The position numbers and the translations under genes are program-made. Of a stretch of 10,724 nucleotides of DNA, positions 6,791-10,724 are shown piece by piece. Source of the stretch: Anaerolinea sp. (lineage in GTDB: Bacteria > Chloroflexota > Anaerolineae > Anaerolineales > Anaerolineaceae); contig JAIWNK010000123.1 of NCBI GenBank assembly GCA_020216845.1, forward strand, positions 1 to 10,724, given 5' to 3'. The first letter of the stretch is position 1; each line of letters begins with the position of its first letter. The notes under the pieces were generated by a model that was not told where the DNA came from, made no database searches, and worked only from the letters and a program-made list of their open reading frames with translations.

Positions 6791-8011
6791 TTAGTCGTCC
6801 AACCACTCAACCAGGGTGGCTTCACCCTGACCAACGCCCACGCACAGCGTGGCCAGGCCGTAGAAGGGTCGGCGGGCGGTGGGGGCGCGGCGGCGCATTT
6901 CGTGCAGCAGGGTGGTCAGGATGCGTGCCCCCGAGCAGCCCAGGGGGTGACCCAGTGCAATCGCTCCGCCATTGACGTTGGTGATTTCATGCGGCAGCTG
7001 AAGTTCTTGCATGACGGCAAGTGCTTGCACGGCGAAGGCTTCGTTCAACTCAACCAGGCCCAGGTCTGCGCTTGTCAGACCGGTGCGGGCGAAAATCTTG
7101 CGCACAGCGTCTATTGGGCCGAGGCCCATGATGCGCGGTTCGATGCCTGAAGCAGCCGATGCAACAATGCGCGCCATGGGACGTAAGCCGAGCGAATGGG
7201 CGCGTTCGGCGCTCATCATCAGGACTGCCGCGGCGCCGTCGTTCATGCCGGAGGAATTGCCGGCGGTGACACTGCCATCTTTGCGGAAGGCCGGCTTGAG
7301 CCGCGCCAGCGATTCGACTGTGCTATCGCGACGGGGGCGTTCGTCGGTTGTTACCAACACCGGGTCGCCTTTGCGCTGTGGGATGGGGACGGGCAAAATT
7401 TCTTCAACAAAGCGCCCGGCATCCATGGCGGCAATGGCGCGTCGGTGACTTTCGGCGGCAAAGGCATCTTGTTCGGCGCGCGTGATGCCGGTTTGGTCGG
7501 CGATGTTCTCGGCAGTTTCGCCCATGCTCTGTGTGCCATAGCGTTCGGCAATGCGCGGGTTGGGGTAACGCCAGCCCAGGGCGGTATCCCAGGCGGTGAG
7601 GTTGCCGAAGGAGTAGCCTTGTTCGGCTTTGGGCAACGAGTAAGGGGCGCGCGACATGCTTTCGACGCCGCCGGCCAGGTAGATTTCGCCATCACCAAGG
7701 CGAATGGCGCGCCCGGCCAGGTTGATTGCTGCCAGGCCTGAGGCGCACAAGCGGTTGACCGTCAACGCCGGCAGGGTGACCGGCAAACCCGCTAGCAGCA
7801 CAGCCATGCGGGCAACGTTGCGGTTGTCTTCGCCGGCCTGATTGGCGCAGCCCAGGTAAACTTCATCAATGGTTTGTGGGTCGAGTGCGTTTCGTTCGAC
7901 CAGTGCTTTCAATACCAGCGCAGCCAGGTCATCGGGGCGCACAGCGGCTAATGCTCCGCCTAGCGCACCAATGGGGGTGCGGATGGCATCCACAAGAACA
8001 GCATCCGTCAT
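6791..8011 (-). CDS. Acetyl-CoA C-acyltransferase, PcaF/PaaJ-type thiolase
   Basis: A 406-aa thiolase of full usual length that cleaves or forms 3-ketoacyl-CoA with CoA. It has the acyl-accepting Cys89 in [11 protein letters not shown], the substrate loop NEAF (323-326), His355 in [13 protein letters not shown], and the second catalytic Cys390 in [17 protein letters not shown] (8-15), [16 protein letters not shown] (55-70), [11 protein letters not shown] (114-124) and IPQRKGDPV (210-218) match beta-ketoadipyl-CoA and 3-oxo-dehydrosuberyl-CoA thiolases more closely than short-chain acetoacetyl-CoA thiolases. No aromatic-degradation gene is nearby, so the true substrate is open. ATG 8011 has GGAGG (complement of 8021-8025) 9 nt upstream. 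It leads a two-gene operon with the SDR, a pairing that could act on acyl-CoA or lipid-like substrates (inference). Confidence 0.93.
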   Translation of the reverse strand: MTDAVLVDAIRTPIGALGGALAAVRPDDLAALVLKALVERNALDPQTIDEVYLGCANQAGEDNRNVARMAVLLAGLPVTLPALTVNRLCASGLAAINLAGRAIRLGDGEIYLAGGVESMSRAPYSLPKAEQGYSFGNLTAWDTALGWRYPNPRIAERYGTQSMGETAENIADQTGITRAEQDAFAAESHRRAIAAMDAGRFVEEILPVPIPQRKGDPVLVTTDERPRRDSTVESLARLKPAFRKDGSVTAGNSSGMNDGAAAVLMMSAERAHSLGLRPMARIVASAASGIEPRIMGLGPIDAVRKIFARTGLTSADLGLVELNEAFAVQALAVMQELQLPHEITNVNGGAIALGHPLGCSGARILTTLLHEMRRRAPTARRPFYGLATLCVGVGQGEATLVEWLDD

Positions 8012-8043
8012 CGGTTGAATCCTCCAAGATAGGGTATGATTCG

Positions 8044-8052
8044 ATTGTACCA
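8044..8052 (-). promoter_or_regulatory. Extended -10 promoter of the thiolase operon
   Basis: On the minus strand TGG-TACAAT (complement of 8044-8052) gives an extended -10, with transcription starting near 8037 and a leader of about 26 nt. No good -35 is present: the -35 region falls inside one arm of the 12-bp inverted repeat (8064-8075), so folding or protein binding there could affect use of this promoter. Confidence 0.5.
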
Positions 8053-8063
8053 TAGAGTGCCAG

Positions 8064-8113
8064 AACAGCGGTTGCAGACAGGCTGTCAGAATACGCCTGA
8101 AGCAACCGCTGTT
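8064..8113. other. Long hairpin (12-bp perfect inverted repeat) between murI and the thiolase
   Basis: AACAGCGGTTGC (8064-8075) and GCAACCGCTGTT (8102-8113) are perfect inverted copies. Inside them CAGGC (8079-8083) and GCCTG (8095-8099) add a second stem, giving a stacked hairpin of about 50 nt. On the minus strand it starts 23 nt after the murI stop and no U run follows, so it is either a non-classical murI terminator or a regulatory structure at the thiolase promoter. Confidence 0.6.
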
Positions 8114-8136
8114 GGGGATGGGATGCGGTTGGAGGG

Positions 8137-8946
8137 TTAAGCGATGGGGACGGTGACGCCTTCGACCGGCAGACTCTCGCCGAGCAGTGCGGGCAACATC
8201 GCTTGCAGGGTAGTCGGGTCGCCGGTCGTCAGGATGCGCGGTTGGACGGGGGCGGCGGTTTGGGCCGGCTGTCCGTGTTGCAGCAAAACGCGTTCGACCT
8301 GACGGGCAACCGCCGGGGCCGGGTCAATCACTCGCACCGCGGGGCCGGTGATTTGTTGGATGAGGGGAATGACGAATGGGTAATGTGTACAGCCCAGTAC
8401 GACGGTATCAATGCCATGGGCCAGCATGGGCAGCAGGGCCTGTTCCAGAATGGCGCGGGTGTGCGCGCTTTGCAGTTGTCCGTCTTCGATGGCGTTGACC
8501 AGGCCCGGACATGTGTCTTGCAAGATGGTCACGCCCTGAGCAAAGCGTTCAACGACGGAGGCGTATAAGGCGCCCTGGAAAGTGGCCGGGGTTGCCAGCA
8601 CGCCGACGACACCGGTCTGTGTGGTTTCGGCAGCGGGTTTGACCGCCGGTTCCATGCCGACAAAGGGGATGTGGGGAAAGGCCTTGCGCAGGGGTTGCAG
8701 GGCAGCAGCGGAGGCGGTGTTGCAGGCGACAACGATGATGCCCGCGCCCTGTTCAAGCAGGAAGCGCGCCATGGCTTCGGAGAAGCGCCGCACTTCTTCC
8801 AGCGGGCGAGGGCCATAGGGGACGCGCGCCTGATCGGCCAGGTAGATAATCGGTTGGGCGGGCAATTGCAGGCGCAGGGCGCGCAGCACCGATAAGCCGC
8901 CGACGCCTGAATCAAAAACGCCGATGGGGGTGGGGGCGCTGCTCAT
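8137..8946 (-). CDS. murI: Glutamate racemase
   Basis: Interconverts L- and D-glutamate to supply D-Glu for peptidoglycan. The 269-aa protein has the cofactor-independent racemase pattern: [15 protein letters not shown] (8-22) with Asp12, [11 protein letters not shown] (38-48), catalytic Cys75 in VVACNTASA, Cys186 in VLGCTHYP with the following His188, and the C-terminal VIDPAPAVA segment (207-215). The start at 8946 is chosen because the fold begins eight residues later and the ATG overlaps the upstream stop as ATGA; the longer reading to 9024 adds residues that only mirror the neighbour's coding sequence. The ribosome site is weak, which fits translational coupling to the amidotransferase-like gene. 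Presence of murI implies a peptidoglycan wall. Confidence 0.95.
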   Translation of the reverse strand: MSSAPTPIGVFDSGVGGLSVLRALRLQLPAQPIIYLADQARVPYGPRPLEEVRRFSEAMARFLLEQGAGIIVVACNTASAAALQPLRKAFPHIPFVGMEPAVKPAAETTQTGVVGVLATPATFQGALYASVVERFAQGVTILQDTCPGLVNAIEDGQLQSAHTRAILEQALLPMLAHGIDTVVLGCTHYPFVIPLIQQITGPAVRVIDPAPAVARQVERVLLQHGQPAQTAAPVQPRILTTGDPTTLQAMLPALLGESLPVEGVTVPIA

Positions 8947-9671
8947 GCCTGCGCAGCGGCCTGAATGAGCTCGCTGAAGAGAGCGCGCATGGTTGGCAGG
9001 TGTTGCAACCACTCGGGGTGCCATTGCACGCCGATGCCAAAACGGTGCCCACTTAACTCGACGCCTTCAATCAGACCATCGGGGGCAAAGGCGCAGGCGG
9101 TTAGGTCGCTTGCCAGGCGTTGCACCCCTTGATGGTGCAGGCTGTTGACCTCAACCTGTTCGGCGCCCAATGTGCGGGATAGCTGACTGCCTGCTTGCAG
9201 GCGCACGGCATGTGCCAGGTGATCGCGCGGAATGTTGGGATAATAATCGTGCTTGAGTGCCCCGGGCATTTGTGCGGCAAGGTCGGTGTAGAGCGAGCCG
9301 CCCAGAGCGACATTGATGACTTGAATGCCGCGGCAAATGCCGAGGAAGGGGCGGTTGTGTGCGGCGGCCAGGCGAACAAGCTCCAGCTCAACCGTGTCGC
9401 GCCCGGCGTCAATGTCGTAGATTTCGGGGTGTGGCAGCCCGGCAAAACGCTGCGGGTCAATATCGCCGCCGCCGGTGAAGAGGAAGCCATCCAGGCGGGC
9501 AGACAGGTCGTTGAGCCGTTCAGCGGGGGTGCTGGCCGGGATGAGGAGGGGAATGCCGCCGGCCGCTTGCACGGCGCGCAGGTAGGCTTCGGAGACGGTG
9601 GCGGTGGGCAGCGGGCTGTTGGCGTTTTGGGTGCGCCCAATGGTAATGCCAATTAGGGGAGCGTGAAGCAT
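8943..9671 (-). CDS. Gamma-glutamyl-gamma-aminobutyrate hydrolase family protein (class I GATase, C26)
   Basis: A 242-aa single-domain hydrolase that would cleave a gamma-glutamyl amide bond, as PuuD does in putrescine breakdown; the substrate here is not known. Visible signatures are PLIGITIGR (5-13), DGFLFTGGGDIDPQRF (61-76), the nucleophile elbow with Cys113 in FLGICRGIQVINVALGG (109-125), HHQGV (179-183), and the His218/Glu220 pair in GVQWHPEW. ATG 9671 gives the family-typical N-terminus and has AAGAGG (complement of 9681-9686) 9 nt upstream. The stop overlaps the murI start by 4 nt, so both are made together. That link suggests handling of gamma-glutamyl compounds or glutamate supply. 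No separate promoter is evident, so some read-through from rplS is possible. Confidence 0.92.
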   Translation of the reverse strand: MLHAPLIGITIGRTQNANSPLPTATVSEAYLRAVQAAGGIPLLIPASTPAERLNDLSARLDGFLFTGGGDIDPQRFAGLPHPEIYDIDAGRDTVELELVRLAAAHNRPFLGICRGIQVINVALGGSLYTDLAAQMPGALKHDYYPNIPRDHLAHAVRLQAGSQLSRTLGAEQVEVNSLHHQGVQRLASDLTACAFAPDGLIEGVELSGHRFGIGVQWHPEWLQHLPTMRALFSELIQAAAQA

Positions 9672-9705
9672 GGCGGAGAACCTCTTTGGAAACCTGGGAA
9701 TAACG

Positions 9706-9736
9706 AAAAGGGCGCAACCATGCAGGGGCTGCACCC
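9706..9736 (-). terminator. Probable intrinsic terminator of rplS
   Basis: On the minus strand GGGTGCA (complement of 9730-9736) pairs with TGCGCCC (complement of 9710-9716), including one G-U pair, and is followed by TTTTCGTTATT. The loop is 13 nt and can also fold as TGCAG-CCC-CTGCA. The stem begins 34 nt after the rplS stop. Stem length and U tract are modest, so it may allow read-through into the hydrolase/murI pair. Confidence 0.5.
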
Positions 9737-9770
9737 TATCCATTCATCGCAAACAAGCGCGACCAGAAGA

Positions 9771-10121
9771 TTAAGAAAATTTTTGCTTGAGGCGAGCGCT
9801 TTTGCCGGTGCGGGTGCGCAAGAAGTAAAGGCGGCTGCGGCGCACCTGATTGTGACGTTCAACGACGACCTTGTCAATGCGCGGCGAGCGCAGCATGAAG
9901 GTGCGTTCAACGCCGATGCCGTTGCTGGCAACGCGGCGGACGCGGAAGGTGGAGTTTGCACCATTGTTGTGAATATACAGCACCGTGCCTTTAAATTCCT
10001 GAATACGTTCGCGATTGCCTTCGCGAATCTTGACGTGCACACTGACTGTGTCGCCGGTGCGCAGGTCGGGGATGTTGGGGTTAATCGGCGCTTCGATTGC
10101 TTTGAGTTGTTCTTCAGACAT
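9771..10121 (-). CDS. rplS: 50S ribosomal protein L19
   Basis: Ribosomal protein at the 30S-50S interface. The 116-aa product has the usual length and pattern: DLRTGDTVSVHVKIREGNRE (19-38), QEFKGTVLYIHNNG (41-54), TFRVRRVASNGIGVERTF (58-75), SPRIDKVVVERHNQVRRSRL (79-98) and YFLRTRTGKSARL (99-111). The start at 10121 has AAGGA (complement of 10129-10133) 7 nt upstream; the longer reading to 10169 would extend into the leader hairpin and is not family-like. It is transcribed alone from a strong promoter and ends before a probable terminator. The usual partners rpsP, rimM and trmD are absent here, so rplS has separated from that cluster. Confidence 0.97.
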   Translation of the reverse strand: MSEEQLKAIEAPINPNIPDLRTGDTVSVHVKIREGNRERIQEFKGTVLYIHNNGANSTFRVRRVASNGIGVERTFMLRSPRIDKVVVERHNQVRRSRLYFLRTRTGKSARLKQKFS

Positions 10122-10145
10122 CGTTCGTTCCTTTGGTCGAGATGA

Positions 10146-10168
10146 TGCGGAGAGAAAGCTGTTCCGCA
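10146..10168 (-). promoter_or_regulatory. Hairpin in the rplS leader
   Basis: Within the roughly 53-nt leader, TGCGGA (complement of 10163-10168) and TCCGCA (complement of 10146-10151) form a perfect 6-bp stem with an 11-nt loop, about 12 nt before the ribosome site. Ribosomal-protein leaders that bind their own product are known, including an L19 leader in Firmicutes, but I cannot match this one to that family. Confidence 0.4.
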
Positions 10169-10180
10169 ACGCGAGGGCAG

Positions 10181-10209
10181 ATTATATCACGACTCTGTCA
10201 GGGTTGCAA
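10181..10209 (-). promoter_or_regulatory. Strong sigma70-type promoter of rplS
   Basis: On the minus strand TTGCAA (complement of 10204-10209), a 17-bp spacer and a perfect TATAAT (complement of 10181-10186) preceded by TGA form a near-consensus promoter with an extended -10. The start point would be near 10174. It diverges from the tRNA-Leu promoter region. Confidence 0.8.
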
Positions 10210-10297
10210 GCAATTTTTTTGAAGTTAAGATGGGGGAAGAATGGTGTGGAAGATAAAAATTTTGTCCGGCTGACTGGTAATTTTTGGGCAAGCGGGG

Positions 10298-10303
10298 TAA
10301 AAT
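10298..10303 (+). promoter_or_regulatory. -10 element for tRNA-Leu
   Basis: TAAAAT sits 9 bp before the mature 5' end of the tRNA, so the start point near 10310 would leave a leader of only about 3 nt. The matching -35 (TGGTAA, 10275-10280, 17 bp away) is weak. The rest of 10210-10297 shows no gene or other clear signal. Confidence 0.4.
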
Positions 10304-10312
10304 AGAGGTGCC

Positions 10313-10394
10313 GGGGCGATGGCGGAATCGGCAGACGCAGCGGACTTAAAATCCGCCGGTGAAAACCTTGTGGGTTCGACCCCCACTCGCCCCA
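10313..10394 (+). tRNA. tRNA-Leu (anticodon UAA)
   Basis: All arms can be drawn. The acceptor GGGGCGA (10313-10319) pairs with TCGCCCC (10387-10393), with discriminator A at 10394. The D arm covers about 10322-10338. The anticodon stem GCGGA/TCCGC (10340-10344 and 10352-10356) holds loop CTTAAAA with anticodon TAA at 10347-10349. A class II variable arm GGT-GAAA-ACC (10358-10367) is typical of tRNA-Leu. The T arm is GTGGG-TTCGACC-CCCAC (10370-10386). The 3' CCA is not encoded, so it is added after transcription. It reads UUA and, by wobble, UUG. Its 3' end is the start of a direct repeat. Confidence 0.97.
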
Positions 10395-10467
10395 TATGAA
10401 GAAAGAGGCTCTCTACAGGGGGGCTTCCCCCACTCGCCCCATATGAAGAAAGAGGCTCTCTACAGGG
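10380..10467 (+). repeat. 41-bp direct repeat duplicating the 3' end of tRNA-Leu
   Basis: Positions 10380-10420 and 10427-10467 are identical over 41 bp, with a 6-bp gap (period 47). The first copy starts in the T loop and contains the last 15 nt of the tRNA including the discriminator base; the second repeats that 15-nt tRNA piece without the rest of the gene. Between them GGGGG (10419-10423) and CCCCC (10427-10431) can form a tight hairpin. No integrase gene lies in the window. It may be a simple tandem duplication or the remains of an attachment site. Confidence 0.9.
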
Positions 10468-10472
10468 CTACA

Positions 10473-10724
10473 GGGCATGGCTGGATGCGTGACGGGCAAG
10501 GCCTGGTGCAAGATTGCCATGCCGCTACGGGTGCGTGACGGGCAAGGCCTGCTACAAGATTGCCATGCCCCTACAGGTGCGTGATGGGCAAGGGTCGCTG
10601 CAAGATTGCCATGCCGCTACGGCGTGCGTGATGGGCAAGGCCTGGTGCAAGATTGCCATGCCCCTACAGGTGCGTGATGGGCAAGGGTCGCTGCGAGGCC
10701 CCCGGGGCATGGCTGGATGCGGGA
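10473..10724. repeat. Mosaic array of ~46-bp tandem repeats, continuing past the window
   Basis: Units start with TGCGTGAYGGGCAAGG at 10486, 10532, 10578, 10625 and 10671, with lengths of 46, 46, 47 and 46 bp and a partial fifth unit. Each full unit carries the arms GGCAA and TTGCC (for example 10634-10638 and 10653-10657). Units are mosaic: a 47-bp stretch at 10555-10601 recurs exactly at 10648-10694, giving a 93-bp higher-order period. The 17-mer GGGCATGGCTGGATGCG occurs at 10473-10489 and again at 10705-10721, suggesting a larger 232-bp period starting again at the window end. No coding frame is convincing here. The units resemble dispersed intergenic repeats I associate with Chloroflexota genomes (recall, not checked). 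Confidence 0.85.

Noticed and set aside
6791..8011. Aromatic (beta-ketoadipate) degradation cluster
   Set aside because: Only the thiolase resembles that pathway; neighbours are an SDR and murI, so the pathway cannot be claimed.
10122..10169. Longer N-terminus for L19 (and similar extensions of murI, the C26 hydrolase, the thiolase and the SDR)
   Set aside because: Family-typical starts follow a few residues before the fold begins, with ribosome sites or coupling overlaps at the shorter starts.
10473..10724. CRISPR array
   Set aside because: Units are contiguous ~46-bp tandem repeats with no unique spacers of constant length, and no cas gene is present in the window.

Overview
The window is an ordinary bacterial housekeeping segment followed by a repeat-rich tRNA edge. 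The GC-rich coding, strong AGGAGG-type ribosome sites, the archaeal/clostridial-type AspRS, the standalone cyclic-nucleotide-binding protein and the degenerate 46-bp intergenic repeats suggest a Chloroflexota (Anaerolineae-like) genome. That assignment comes from general familiarity and is not proven by any one gene.

Layout. Positions 1-107 hold a promoter and leader. Positions 108-4933 are a tight six-gene + strand operon: archaeal-type aspartyl-tRNA synthetase, a GNAT acetyltransferase, ribose-phosphate pyrophosphokinase, formamidopyrimidine-DNA glycosylase, a membrane-anchored protein with VVEK repeats, and a small SHOCT-like-domain protein. Gaps run from -4 to +19 nt, with no visible internal terminator. 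It meets a minus-strand block with a single base between the two stop codons.

The minus strand, read from right to left, has four transcription groups. (1) rplS (L19) has a strong promoter, a leader hairpin and a probable terminator. (2) A class I glutamine-amidotransferase hydrolase overlaps murI by 4 nt. (3) A PcaF/PaaJ-type thiolase is followed 4 nt later by an extended SDR epimerase/reductase. (4) A cyclic-nucleotide-binding-fold protein without a DNA-binding domain is followed 16 nt later by an Nfu-type iron-sulfur protein. A 21-bp inverted repeat covers the -10 region and start codon of group 4.

At the right end a tRNA-Leu(UAA) on the + strand is followed by a 41-bp direct duplication that includes the last 15 nt of the tRNA. 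After it comes a mosaic array of about 46-bp tandem units that runs off the window.

The genes mainly supply translation (aspS, rplS, tRNA-Leu), nucleotide precursors (prs), DNA repair (mutM), cell-wall D-glutamate (murI), Fe-S assembly (nfu) and acyl-CoA chemistry (thiolase). I see no defence system, phage gene or transposase. The most unusual items are the tRNA-end duplication with its repeat array, the operator-like palindrome over the CNB/nfu start, the 12-bp hairpin upstream of the thiolase, and the unrecognised VVEK-repeat membrane protein.
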